From: Microbacterium barkeri
GTDB taxonomy: Bacteria; Actinomycetota; Actinomycetes; Actinomycetales; Microbacteriaceae
Reading direction: 5' to 3'
Assembly: GCF_027921765.1 (NCBI RefSeq)
Contig: NZ_BSEJ01000016.1
Span: forward strand, 1 to 64,000
Length of the DNA: 64,000 bases
Below are positions 48,868 through 57,609 of the stretch, piece by piece. The notes beneath the pieces are model-generated. The model did not search any database, was not told where the DNA came from, and worked only from the letters and a program-made list of their open reading frames with translations. Each line of letters starts with the position of its first letter. Position 1 is the first letter of the stretch. The position numbers were made by a program, and so were the translations under genes.

Positions 48868-50619
48868 ATGACCGAGAGCGAACCGCGGGGAACCGAGATG
48901 ACGAGCGCCGTGGGGGCGGATGGCGGCGCTCCCGCCGTCGAGGCGCCGTCGCGTCGTCCGGGAGGAGGGTTTTTCGACTGGGTGCGATCGCTCGGCCTCG
49001 TGCGCACGGAGGGCTGGATCGGCGGCGTGTGCGCCGCGATCGCGCGTCGCACGGGCGCCGACCCCGTCATCGTGCGGGGCATCTTCGTCGTCGCCGCGGT
49101 GCTCGGGTTCCCCGCGCTGTGGCTGTACGCCCTCGGATGGGCGCTGCTCCCGGATGAGCGGGGCGACATCGCGATCCGGCTGCGGACCGGCTCGGGCCCG
49201 GCGCTCGTCGGCATCGCGATCATGATCGGCTTCGGCGCACTCGCCAGCTGGGCGAGCGCGACGCTCATGGAGGACTTCCTCGCCCTGGCGTACCCGGGCC
49301 GGATCGTCTGGACCGCCATCGAGGCCTCGTTCTGGATCGCGGTCGTCGCGGCGGTCGCCGCGTTCGCGCTCTGGCTCGTCCGGCGCGAGCGGCCCGTGGG
49401 CGGCGTGGCCGCGCTCGGTCCGGGACGGACGGCGCTCATCGTCCTCGTCTGCGTCGCCGCCGCCATCCCGATCCTGGGGATCGGCTTCGGCGTCGTCGTG
49501 CCCGCGATCTTCGGGTACGGATCGCCCGTCGCGCTGCTCGTCGGGCTCGCGGCGGTCGCGGCCATCGCCGCGCTCGGCATCTGGGCCGGCCGGCGCATCG
49601 CGTCCCCCGTGTCGGGCGGGGGCCTCGGCGGGGTGCAGGGAACCCCCGCCGCGCGCGGGACGGCCGGGGGGCCGGCCGTCCCGCCCTTCGAGCCGGCTCC
49701 GTCGCCCGAGCCGCCCGCCGACGGCGACTTCGACGCCTGGCGTCGCCAGCACGAGGAGTGGCGCGAGCAGCACGACGCGTGGCGCGCGCAGCAGACCGAC
49801 GCGGAGCGCCTCGCCCGCGACGAGGAGCGCGCCCGCCGCCAGCGGGCCGCGCGCGCGTTCGCGGAGGAGGCGGCGCGCGTGCGCGCGGCCCGCAGGGCGG
49901 GTCGTCCGAGGATCTCCCTCGCCTTCGGCGCGTCGACCCTCGGGCTCGCCCTCGTCGCGGGATCGGCCGCAGCCCTCGTCGTCCTCGGCGGAGGGACCTG
50001 GCCGATCGAGCCCGAGCGCGCCTCGGCCGCCCTTGCGGCGGCGGCCTTCGCGATGTCGGCGGTCGCGGCCGCCGGGATGGTCATCGCGGGGGTCCTGCGC
50101 CGCCGCAGCGGGGCGCTCGCGGCCCTCGCCGCGATCGCGCTCGCCGCAGGGGCCGGCACGGCGCTCGGCGCGAACAACGTGATCGGCGCGAACAGCTGGC
50201 AGACGATCGCCGTCGACGGCTCGTCGTACGAGGTGACGCGCGCCTACGGCTCCCTCGAGCTGTGGCTGATGGCCGATGGCGGCGGGGAGGGCAGCGCCAC
50301 GGTCGTCCGCCGTGCCGGCTTCACGCAGGTGACCGTCCCTCCGGATGTCGCGGCGGACATCCGGATCCACGCCGACGACGACACGCGCGTCATGGTGACC
50401 CGGATGAGCGACGCGGGCTTCTACGAGTCGGAGGACCTGCCGGTGCCGCGCGACGGGATCGTCGAGTGGGCGCAGGACGGCGCCGAGGCGGATGCGCCCC
50501 TGCGCACGGTGGACATCACGCAGACCGAGGGCGGTGAGGTGTCGATCTGGGTGCTCGACGAGGCCGAGTTCGGCGCGGTCGAGCCGACGCCGTCCGCTGA
50601 CGAGGAGAGTGCACGATGA
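48868..50619 (+). CDS. PspC-domain membrane protein with adhesin-like C-terminal domain
   Basis: 583 aa. A PspC domain (residues ~35-95: WIGGVCAAIARRTGADPVIV, GFPALWLYALGWALLPDERG) is followed by about four spans. Next come a Pro/Gly linker, a strongly charged Arg/Glu helix (~290-345) and two or more further spans. The C-terminal extracellular beta domain (SYEVTRAYGSLELWLMADGG, GFTQVTVPPDVAADIRIHAD) is similar in style to the repeats of DUF4097/LiaF-type proteins. It probably senses or protects the membrane together with the divergent kinase. The stop overlaps the next small gene by 4 nt. Confidence 0.87.
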   Translation: MTESEPRGTEMTSAVGADGGAPAVEAPSRRPGGGFFDWVRSLGLVRTEGWIGGVCAAIARRTGADPVIVRGIFVVAAVLGFPALWLYALGWALLPDERGDIAIRLRTGSGPALVGIAIMIGFGALASWASATLMEDFLALAYPGRIVWTAIEASFWIAVVAAVAAFALWLVRRERPVGGVAALGPGRTALIVLVCVAAAIPILGIGFGVVVPAIFGYGSPVALLVGLAAVAAIAALGIWAGRRIASPVSGGGLGGVQGTPAARGTAGGPAVPPFEPAPSPEPPADGDFDAWRRQHEEWREQHDAWRAQQTDAERLARDEERARRQRAARAFAEEAARVRAARRAGRPRISLAFGASTLGLALVAGSAAALVVLGGGTWPIEPERASAALAAAAFAMSAVAAAGMVIAGVLRRRSGALAALAAIALAAGAGTALGANNVIGANSWQTIAVDGSSYEVTRAYGSLELWLMADGGGEGSATVVRRAGFTQVTVPPDVAADIRIHADDDTRVMVTRMSDAGFYESEDLPVPRDGIVEWAQDGAEADAPLRTVDITQTEGGEVSIWVLDEAEFGAVEPTPSADEESAR

Positions 50620-50924
50620 GCGAAGAGCAGCGCGTCCCCGAGGGCGCCCCGGCCGCGGGCCCCGAGCCTGCCGAGCGGCCCCGCATCCGCTGGGCGGCGA
50701 TCATCTGGGGTGCGCTCATGCTCGTCGTCTCCCTCGTCGGGCTGGGACAGGTGCTCGACGCGACGCGATACGCCGCGCTCCAGGCGGCGGTGGCCGACTG
50801 GATCCTCACCGCCGACCCCGTGTCGACCGCGGTGACCGTCGTCCTGGCCGCGGGCGCGGTCATCCTCGTCGCCGGTCTCGCCGGGCTCGCGCGCGGCGTG
50901 CAGAAGCGGTCAGCGCGGCGCTGA
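50616..50924 (+). CDS. Small two-span membrane protein, 102 aa
   Basis: A Pro/Glu/Ala-rich N-terminus precedes two hydrophobic helices (WAAIIWGALMLVVSLVGLG and AVTVVLAAGAVILVAGLAGL) and a basic end (RGVQKRSARR). It is translationally coupled to the PspC gene by an ATGA overlap, so it probably belongs to the same envelope-stress module. No family recognised. Confidence 0.8.
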   Translation: MSEEQRVPEGAPAAGPEPAERPRIRWAAIIWGALMLVVSLVGLGQVLDATRYAALQAAVADWILTADPVSTAVTVVLAAGAVILVAGLAGLARGVQKRSARR

Positions 50925-50958
50925 GCCGGGCCCCGGCGCCTGCGCCGCCTGACCGGGC

Positions 50959-51780
50959 TCAGGCCTCGAGCACGTCGGCGATCGCGGCGGCGAACGTGTG
51001 CCCGTCGAACGGGCCCGGCTCGTCCATGCCCTGCGCGGCGCTCGTCACGACGACGCGGCCGTCCGGCGTCGTGAGGACGCTCGTGGGGTGCTCGGCCGGG
51101 ACCTCGATGCGCGCGAGCCGCGCGCCATCCGCTCGGTACACGTCGAGGCGTCCGCCGTCGTACACGGCGCTCCAGATGCGTCCCTGCGCGTCGACGTGCA
51201 GGCCGTCGGGCGACCCGTCGACCGCGGCGAACACGTCGAGGCGGTCGGGTGCCGCGAGCGGCGCGCGCAGGATGCGGCCGCCCACGGTGTCGGCGATGAG
51301 CACGGTCTCGCCGTCGGGATGGAAGGCCGGGCCGTTCGGGATGTCGATGCCGGTCGCGAGGCGCGTCACCTCGCCGGTGCCCGCGTCCCAGCGCCAGACC
51401 GAGCCCTCGGGATCGGAGCCGTCCCGGACCATCGTCCCGAACCACAGCGATCCGTCGGGCGCGATGGTCCCGTCGTTGACGCGATGCCGGGCGGGATCGA
51501 GACCGGTGTCGCCGAGAGCGGTGTGGCGCCCGAAGATGTCGAGCTCGACGACGCCCGTCCCCGCCGCGGCGAGCAGGCGTCCGTCCGGCGCCTTCTCGGC
51601 GAAGCCGACCGGGCGGTCGAGCCGATGGGTCGCGGCGTCGCCGCCCTCGGGGGTCCAGGCGTGCAGGACGCCGCCTTCGAGGTCGACCCAGTGCACGACG
51701 CCGTCGATGAGCCGCGATCCCTCGCCGAGGGGATGGGCCGCGGCGCTCAACCGGGTCCACGGGCCGGGTCGCTCGTCCAT
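50959..51780 (-). CDS. SMP-30/gluconolactonase/LRE-family hydrolase
   Basis: 273 aa. The six-bladed propeller is evident from repeated strands: HPLGEGSRLIDGVVHWVDLE, GFAEKAPDGRLLAAAGTGVV, the metal-binding Asn/Asp in RHRVNDGTIAPDGSLWFGTM, GIDIPNGPAFHPDGETVLIA and GSPDGLHVDAQGRIWSAVYD. Family members are metal-dependent lactonases acting on sugar lactones. The substrate here is unknown. It is single, divergent from the nuclease-helicase gene. Confidence 0.9.
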   Translation of the reverse strand: MDERPGPWTRLSAAAHPLGEGSRLIDGVVHWVDLEGGVLHAWTPEGGDAATHRLDRPVGFAEKAPDGRLLAAAGTGVVELDIFGRHTALGDTGLDPARHRVNDGTIAPDGSLWFGTMVRDGSDPEGSVWRWDAGTGEVTRLATGIDIPNGPAFHPDGETVLIADTVGGRILRAPLAAPDRLDVFAAVDGSPDGLHVDAQGRIWSAVYDGGRLDVYRADGARLARIEVPAEHPTSVLTTPDGRVVVTSAAQGMDEPGPFDGHTFAAAIADVLEA

Positions 51781-51864
51781 GCCGTCTCCTCCGCTCGCGG
51801 GCATCAGAGCCATCGTGTCATGCCGGCGGACGGGGATGTCCGAGACCCGGGCTACCGTCGGAGT

Positions 51865-54800
51865 GTGAGATTCATCCCGACAGAGCAGCGCCTCGTGTGG
51901 AGCGCGAGCGACCTCAAGGCCGCCGCCGAGTGCGAGTTCGCGTGGCTGCGGGCGATCGACGCGAAGCTCGGCCGCGTCGCCGCCGTCGAGGATCCGGAGG
52001 ACGCCATGCTCGAGCGCGCGGCCCGGCTCGGCGATCGCCACGAGGAGCGCGTCCTCGAGCGCTACCGCCAGGAGTTCGGCGCCGGGGTGGTCGAGCTCGA
52101 GCGGGTGTCGTCGGCCGACTCCGCGGCGCTCGCCGACGTGGCGGCCCAGACGGTCGACGCGCTGCGGTCGGATGCGCGGGTGCTGTTCCAGGCGGCCTTC
52201 ACCACGGACGAGTTCGTCGGATTCGCCGACTTCCTCGTGCAGGAGGCGGATGGCCGCTGGCGCGTGCAGGACAGCAAGCTCGCCCGCACGGCCCGCGTGA
52301 CGGCGCTCATGCAGCTCGCGGCATACGTCGATCAGCTGCGCCGTCTCGGCATCCCGACCTCCGACGAGGTCGACCTCCTGCTCGGCGACGGCTCGGTGTC
52401 GACGCACCGGGTGGACGACCTGCTTCCGATGTTCGACGTGCGCCGTCGGCGCCTGCGGGCGCTCATCGCGGATCGCGGGATCGAGCGGGGCGCGTCGGCC
52501 GAGGCGATCGCGTGGGGCGACGAGCGCGGCGAGCTCGAGGTGTCCGCCTGCGGGCGCTGCGCGACCTGCGAGCTCGAGGTCGTCGCGCATCGCGACCTCC
52601 TGCTCGTCGCGGGCATGCGCCCGTCGCAGCGCGCTCGCCTGCGCGACATCGGCATCCGCACGATCGACGACCTCGCGGCGGCCGAGACCGGCCCCGCGCG
52701 GATGAACTCCGACGTCTTCGCGTCGCTGCGCACGCAGGCGCGCCTCCAGCTGCAGAGCCCTGCGGGCGTTCCGGGTGACGAGCCGGCCGACGCGCACCCG
52801 GTTCCCGCGTACGAGGTCGTGCAGCCGCTCGCGCTCGGCGCGATGCCCCGCCCGAGCCAGGGCGACGTGTTCTTCGACTTCGAGGGCGATCCGCTCTACA
52901 GCGAGCAGGTCGGCTCGGCCGCCGTCTGGGGCATCGACTACCTCTTCGGATGGGTCGACCTGCGCGAGCAGTACTCCGCGCTCTGGGCGCACACCCTCGC
53001 GGAGGAGAAGGCCGCCCTCGAGCGCTTCTGCGACTTCGTCGCGGCGCGCAGGGCCGCGCATCCCGACATGCACATCTACCACTACGCGCCGTATGAGCCC
53101 ACGCACCTGGCGGCGATGGCCGCTCGGCACGGTGTGCGCGAGGCCGACGTCGACCGGATGCTGCGCGACGAGCTGTTCGTCGATCTCTACCCCATCGTGC
53201 GCCGGGCCCTGCGCATCGGCTCGCGGTCGTACTCGATCAAGAAGCTCGAGCCGCTCTACATGGGCGACGAGGTGCGCACGCAGGACGTGCAGAAGGGCGA
53301 CGACTCGATCGTCCGCTACGTCGAGGCGCGCGCCCTGCAGGCCGATGGGCAGGAGGCGGCCGCGCGGGCCATCCTCGACGACCTCGCCGACTACAACCGC
53401 TACGACTGCGTCTCGACCCGGCGCCTGCGCGACTGGCTCGTCGAGCGTGCGCGGGAGACCGGCGTGACCCCTGCCCCGCCCGAGGTGCCCGACGAGCTCG
53501 CGTACGCGCCGTCTCCGCTCGCGCTCGCGCTCGACGCGCATGCCGCTGCGCGCCGCGATGCCCGCGTGGCGGCGGACCCGCTGTCGGCCCCGAGCGCCGA
53601 CGAGGACGCGCTGCGTCTCGCTGCGGCCGCGATCGACTACTACCCGCGCGAGGCGAAGAGCTTCTGGCACGGGCACTTCCAGCGGCTGCGGGAGCCGCTC
53701 GGCCTCTGGCTCGACACGCGCGATGTCCTCGCCGTCGACGCCTCGCGCTGCCGCGTCGTCGAGGACTGGGGGATGCCCGAGGGCGCGCGATCCGTCCGCC
53801 GCGTGGTCGAGCTCCGCGGCGAGCTCGCACCGGGAACGCGACTGAGCGAGGGCGTCGAGCCGTACCTGCTCTATCCGCGGCCCGCTCCGTTCCCGAACCA
53901 GGCCTCCCCGCGCTGGGTGCACGTGCCGCGCCAGGCACGCGTCATCGAGGTCCTCGACGACGGTGCCGTCATCGAGGAGCGCGCGGCCGACGGCGAGACG
54001 TGGCAGGAGCTTCCGGTCGCCCTCACCCCCGCGCCCCCGCCGCGTGCCGGCAACCAGCAGGGGGCCATCGACGCATGGGCCGAGACGGTCGTGCGCGCGG
54101 CCGACGCGGGGGAGCTCCCGGCCGACCCGGCCACCGACATCCTGCGCCGCATCCCGCCGCGCGGTGCCGGGATCGCGCCGTCCGACGGCGACGACGTGTC
54201 CGCGATCGTCCGGACGGTGCGCGGCCTCGACCGCTCCTACGTCGCCGTCCAGGGGCCTCCCGGCACCGGCAAGACGTATGTCGGCTCGCACGTCATCGCG
54301 CGCCTCGTCATGGAGCACGGCTACCGGGTCGGCGTCGTCGCGCAGTCGCACGCCGTGGTCGAGAACATGCTCGACCGCGTCGTCGCGGCGGGGGTGCCCG
54401 GCTCGCGCGTCGCGAAGGCGCCGAAGTCCGGAGCCGAGCCGCGCGACCCCGCCTTCACGCTGATCCCCAAGAACGGCGTGGCCCGCTTCGTCTCCGAGCA
54501 GCAGGGCGGCTACGTCGTCGGCGGCACCGCGTGGGACTTCACGCACACCGGCCGCATCGCGCGCGGCGGGCTCGACCTGCTCGTCATCGACGAGGCGGGC
54601 CAGTTCTCGCTCGCGTCGACCATCGCGGTCTCGACGGCGGCGCGCAGCCTGCTTCTGCTCGGCGATCCGCAGCAGCTTCCGCAGGTGAGCCAGGGGGTGC
54701 ATCCCGAGCCCGTGGACACCTCGGCCCTCGGCTGGGTCATGGATGGCCAGCAGGTGCTCCCGGAGACGCACGGCTACTTCCTCGCGCGGTCGTGGCGCAT

Positions 54801-55416
54801 GCATCCGGAGGTGTCCGAGGCCGTCTCGCACCTGTCCTACGCCGGGCGTCTCGCGTCGCGCGCCGGCGCGGAGCGCCGGTCGGTCGACGGCGTCGCGCCG
54901 GGCCTGCACGCGGTGCCCGTGCGTCATCGGGGCGATGCGACCGAGTCGCAGGCCGAGGCCGACGAGGTCGTGCGGATCGTCGGCGAGGTCGTCGGGCGGG
55001 CGTTCACCGACATCCGCATCGACGACGACGGCGTCGCCCACGCGTGCCCGCCGCGCCCGCTCACGGAGGACGACATCATCGTCGTCGCGCCGTACAACGC
55101 CCAGCAGCAGCTCGTCGAGCAGACCCTGCAGCGTGCCGGATGGCCGCGCGTGCGCGTCGGGACCGTCGACCGGTTCCAGGGGCAGGAAGCCGCGATCTCG
55201 ATCGTGACGCTCGCGGCCTCATCGGGCAGGGACGCCCCGCGCGGGACGGAGTTCCTGCTGCTCCAGAACCGGCTCAACGTCGCGATCTCGCGCGCGATGG
55301 TCGCGGCGTACCTCGTGCACTCGCCCGCCCTGCTCGACGACCTGCCGCACACGCCCGCCGGCGTCGCGCGCATGAGCGCGTTCGCCCGCCTCGTGGCCCC
55401 GGAGGAGCGCGCATGA
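51865..55416 (+). CDS. TM0106-family RecB-like nuclease fused to a DEAD/UvrD-like helicase
   Basis: 1183 aa from GTG 51865. N-terminal part: a RecB-like nuclease of the TM0106 type (SASDLKAAAECEFAWLRAID; QDSKLARTARVTALMQLAAY with a D/E-x-K motif) plus a Cys cluster (CGRCATC). Middle: an RNase-H-like exonuclease domain (VFFDFEGDPLYSEQ, YHYAPYEPTHLAAMA, DLADYNRYDCVSTRRLRDWL). C-terminal: an SF1 helicase with Walker A GPPGTGKT (residues 797-804), Walker B VIDEAGQ near residue 909 and motifs LLGDPQQLPQVSQG, VGTVDRFQGQEAAI and NRLNVAISRA. It is likely a DNA-repair or foreign-DNA-processing enzyme. TACCGT ends 6 nt before the GTG. Confidence 0.92.
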   Translation: MRFIPTEQRLVWSASDLKAAAECEFAWLRAIDAKLGRVAAVEDPEDAMLERAARLGDRHEERVLERYRQEFGAGVVELERVSSADSAALADVAAQTVDALRSDARVLFQAAFTTDEFVGFADFLVQEADGRWRVQDSKLARTARVTALMQLAAYVDQLRRLGIPTSDEVDLLLGDGSVSTHRVDDLLPMFDVRRRRLRALIADRGIERGASAEAIAWGDERGELEVSACGRCATCELEVVAHRDLLLVAGMRPSQRARLRDIGIRTIDDLAAAETGPARMNSDVFASLRTQARLQLQSPAGVPGDEPADAHPVPAYEVVQPLALGAMPRPSQGDVFFDFEGDPLYSEQVGSAAVWGIDYLFGWVDLREQYSALWAHTLAEEKAALERFCDFVAARRAAHPDMHIYHYAPYEPTHLAAMAARHGVREADVDRMLRDELFVDLYPIVRRALRIGSRSYSIKKLEPLYMGDEVRTQDVQKGDDSIVRYVEARALQADGQEAAARAILDDLADYNRYDCVSTRRLRDWLVERARETGVTPAPPEVPDELAYAPSPLALALDAHAAARRDARVAADPLSAPSADEDALRLAAAAIDYYPREAKSFWHGHFQRLREPLGLWLDTRDVLAVDASRCRVVEDWGMPEGARSVRRVVELRGELAPGTRLSEGVEPYLLYPRPAPFPNQASPRWVHVPRQARVIEVLDDGAVIEERAADGETWQELPVALTPAPPPRAGNQQGAIDAWAETVVRAADAGELPADPATDILRRIPPRGAGIAPSDGDDVSAIVRTVRGLDRSYVAVQGPPGTGKTYVGSHVIARLVMEHGYRVGVVAQSHAVVENMLDRVVAAGVPGSRVAKAPKSGAEPRDPAFTLIPKNGVARFVSEQQGGYVVGGTAWDFTHTGRIARGGLDLLVIDEAGQFSLASTIAVSTAARSLLLLGDPQQLPQVSQGVHPEPVDTSALGWVMDGQQVLPETHGYFLARSWRMHPEVSEAVSHLSYAGRLASRAGAERRSVDGVAPGLHAVPVRHRGDATESQAEADEVVRIVGEVVGRAFTDIRIDDDGVAHACPPRPLTEDDIIVVAPYNAQQQLVEQTLQRAGWPRVRVGTVDRFQGQEAAISIVTLAASSGRDAPRGTEFLLLQNRLNVAISRAMVAAYLVHSPALLDDLPHTPAGVARMSAFARLVAPEERA

Positions 55417-56186
55417 CCGACGCCGACGCCATCCGCCGCGCAGCCGCCGAGTGGGTCTGGCTGCCCCGCGACTCCGATCACGTCGTCGACGGGATGGTCG
55501 CCGTGCGGTATCCCGCGCGCTTCGGCGGCGGGGTGCGGGTCTCGGCGTTCGACCGCGAGGGCACAGCCGATGAGGCGGTGGACGCCGCGCTCGAGCGCGC
55601 CCGCGACTGGGGCGAGCGGCGCACGACCTTCTGGGTCGGCGCATCCGACCGCCCGACAGGGCTCGCGGACGCGCTGCTCCGGCGCGGCGCGGTGCACGAG
55701 GACACCGTCACGGTCTTCGCGCTCGCCCTCGACGAGGCGACGCCGGGGGAGTCCCCGGGCGTCACGGTCGAGACGGTGCGCACACGAGAGCAGCTGCGCG
55801 ACGTCGACGCGGTCAACGTGCCGGTCTGGGAGCAGGCGCCGCTCGACGAGGCGGGGCTCGACGCCGAGCTGCGCGAGCTCGAGGCGGATTGGAGCGCGGG
55901 GCGCGGGTTCCGCGTGCTCGCGCGCATCGACGGCCGCCCCGTGAGCACGGGCGGCGCGACGATCGTCGGGGAGTTCGCGCGCCTCTGGGGTGCGGCCACC
56001 CTCGCCTCCGACCGCGGGCGCGGCGCGTATCGGGCCGTGCTCGCGGAGCGGCTCCGCCTTGCCCGCGCGTTCGGTGCGTCGACCGCGCTCGTCAAGGGGC
56101 GTGTGTCGACCTCGGCGCCGATCCTCGCGCGCGCCGGCTTCCGGACGTACGGCGAGGAGCGGGCCTACCGGGTCGACGTGGACTGA
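55413..56186 (+). CDS. GNAT-family acetyltransferase
   Basis: 257 aa, ATGA-coupled to the nuclease-helicase gene. The C-terminal half holds the GNAT core (GRPVSTGGATIVGEFARLWG, then LASDRGRGAYRAVLAERLRL with the R-G-x-G-x pyrophosphate loop, and ALVKGRVSTSAPILARAGF). The N-terminal half may be a degenerate second GNAT-like domain. The substrate is unknown. Coupling to the helicase is probably positional. Confidence 0.85.
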   Translation: MTDADAIRRAAAEWVWLPRDSDHVVDGMVAVRYPARFGGGVRVSAFDREGTADEAVDAALERARDWGERRTTFWVGASDRPTGLADALLRRGAVHEDTVTVFALALDEATPGESPGVTVETVRTREQLRDVDAVNVPVWEQAPLDEAGLDAELRELEADWSAGRGFRVLARIDGRPVSTGGATIVGEFARLWGAATLASDRGRGAYRAVLAERLRLARAFGASTALVKGRVSTSAPILARAGFRTYGEERAYRVDVD

Positions 56187-56209
56187 GGTGCGGCCCGAGC
56201 CGCCCCGGC

Positions 56210-56842
56210 TCAGACCGTGCCGTACAGGCGGTCGCCCGCGTCGCCGAGCCCCGGCACGATGTACCCGTGCTCGTTGAGGCCCTCGTCGAGCGCGCCGAGC
56301 ACGAGCGTGATGTCGCGGTCGCCCACGAGGCTCTCGATCGCGTGGACGCCCTCCGGGGTGCCGAGAAGGCACACGGCGGTGACCTCGGTCGCGCCGCGGT
56401 CGAAGAGGTACTTGATCGCCGCGGCGAGCGAGCCGCCGGTCGCGAGCATCGGGTCGAGCACGAAGCACTGGCGGTCGCTGAGGTCGTCGGGCAGGCGCTC
56501 GGCGTACGTGGTCGGAAGGAGGGTCTCCTCGTTCCGCACGATGCCGAGGAAGCCGACCTCCGCGGTCGGGACGAGCTTGGTCATCCCCTCGAGCATCCCG
56601 AGCCCGGCGCGCAGGATCGGGACGACGAGCGGCTTCGGGTCGGCGATCCTGACGCCCTTCGTCTGCGTGACGGGGGTGTCGATCGTGACCGGCTCGACGC
56701 GCACGTTGCGCGTGGCCTCGTAGGCGAGGAGCGTCATGAGCTCCTCGGTCAGCTGACGGAAGACCGGCGACGGCGTTGCCTTGTCGCGGAGCACCGTGAG
56801 CTTGTGCGTGATGAGCGGGTGGTCGGCGACGTGCAGGCGCAT
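56210..56842 (-). CDS. upp: Uracil phosphoribosyltransferase
   Basis: 210 aa with the family start [40 protein letters not shown], the PRPP-binding loop [18 protein letters not shown] and the uracil-binding end [17 protein letters not shown]. It salvages uracil to UMP. TAGCCT ends 6 nt before the ATG. It is divergent from tadA, with 65 bp between starts. Confidence 0.97.
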   Translation of the reverse strand: MRLHVADHPLITHKLTVLRDKATPSPVFRQLTEELMTLLAYEATRNVRVEPVTIDTPVTQTKGVRIADPKPLVVPILRAGLGMLEGMTKLVPTAEVGFLGIVRNEETLLPTTYAERLPDDLSDRQCFVLDPMLATGGSLAAAIKYLFDRGATEVTAVCLLGTPEGVHAIESLVGDRDITLVLGALDEGLNEHGYIVPGLGDAGDRLYGTV

Positions 56843-56907
56843 AGGGCAAGGCTACCGGGACGCGGTTGCGCGGATGCAGAGAGCCGGGGCCGTTCTAGGC
56901 TCGGAGG

Positions 56908-57369
56908 GTGAATTCCTCGCCATCCGACGTGTCCGCGATGCGCCGCGCGCTCGCGCTGGCCGACGCGGCGGGGGAGCGCGGGGACATCCCGGTCGGAGCC
57001 GTGGTGCTCGGGGCGGATGGCACGGTGCTCGGCGAGGGGCGGAACCTCCGTGAGGAGACGCACGACCCCGCGGCGCACGCCGAGATCGTCGCCATGCGCC
57101 GCGCGGCCGAGGCTATCGGATCCTGGAACCTCGAGGGATGCACGCTCGTCGTGACGCTCGAGCCGTGCGTCATGTGCGCGGGAGCGGTCCTGCAGGCCCG
57201 CATCGGCCGGCTCGTCTTCGGGGCGTGGGACGAGAAGGCAGGGGCCGCGGGATCGATGTACGACGTCGTGCGGGACCGGCGCCTTCCCCACCGCGCGGAG
57301 GTCGTCGGCGGCGTGCTCGAGGACGAGGCCGTGGCGCTCCTGCGCGCCTTCTTCGCCGAGCGCCGCTGA
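56908..57369 (+). CDS. tadA: tRNA-specific adenosine-34 deaminase
   Basis: 153 aa, GTG start. It has a zinc-deaminase HAEIVAMRRAAEAIGSW motif and EPCVMCAGAVLQARIGRLVF, with VFGAWDEKAGAAGSMYDVV typical of TadA. It makes inosine at the wobble position of tRNA-Arg(ACG). TAGGCT then CGGAGG precede the GTG by exactly 6 nt. A strong bidirectional terminator follows. Confidence 0.93.
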   Translation: MNSSPSDVSAMRRALALADAAGERGDIPVGAVVLGADGTVLGEGRNLREETHDPAAHAEIVAMRRAAEAIGSWNLEGCTLVVTLEPCVMCAGAVLQARIGRLVFGAWDEKAGAAGSMYDVVRDRRLPHRAEVVGGVLEDEAVALLRAFFAERR

Positions 57370-57374
57370 ACGCA

Positions 57375-57407
57375 GAGAGTCCCCGCGGCCGCGCCGCGGG
57401 GACTCTC
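57375..57407. terminator. Bidirectional terminator after tadA and the amphipathic peptide gene
   Basis: A perfect 14-bp stem (GAGAGTCCCCGCGG with CCGCGGGGACTCTC) and 5-nt loop lies 6 nt after tadA and 12 nt beyond the stop of the leftward mini-gene. It can terminate both convergent messages. Confidence 0.85.
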
Positions 57408-57418
57408 GAGCGATGGGC

Positions 57419-57493
57419 TCAGATGCCGAGGCCGCCGAGGAGGCCGAGGAGCGTCTCGAGGAGTCCGGAGAGGAGGCCGAGGAGATCTGCCAT
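57419..57493 (-). CDS. 24-aa amphipathic Leu/Gly-rich peptide
   Basis: A short ORF with an AAGGAAA ribosome site 5 nt before the ATG, a TGA stop, and the strong terminator hairpin 12 nt downstream. The product starts MADLLGLLSGLLETLL and ends GLLGGLGI: eleven of 24 residues are Leu and six are Gly, with LL pairs every three or four residues. That gives one continuous hydrophobic face with Ser, Glu and Thr on the other. The composition recalls phenol-soluble-modulin-like or small membrane-associated peptides. It could be co-transcribed with the LLM oxidoreductase 116 nt upstream or have its own promoter. I know of no named homologue. Confidence 0.6.
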   Translation of the reverse strand: MADLLGLLSGLLETLLGLLGGLGI

Positions 57494-57609
57494 GGTCGTT
57501 TCCTTTGTTCTGCGGGCCGGAGCCCAGGTGGGAGAGGTGCGCCGGTCGGGCGCAGTCCCTAGCCTCGCCTACTGAAATATCGGAATGCAAGACCCTGACG
57601 GCGATTCGC

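Noticed and set aside
50959..55041. 1360-aa leftward frame including the SMP-30 gene
   Set aside because: Only the last 273 codons are coding. The rest is antisense to the nuclease-helicase; the start was set at 51780.
57370..57609. Possible tRNA gene next to tadA
   Set aside because: tRNA-Ser genes often lie beside tadA in actinobacteria, but no cloverleaf, TTCGA arm or anticodon stem is present. The segment holds the terminator and mini-peptide gene instead.
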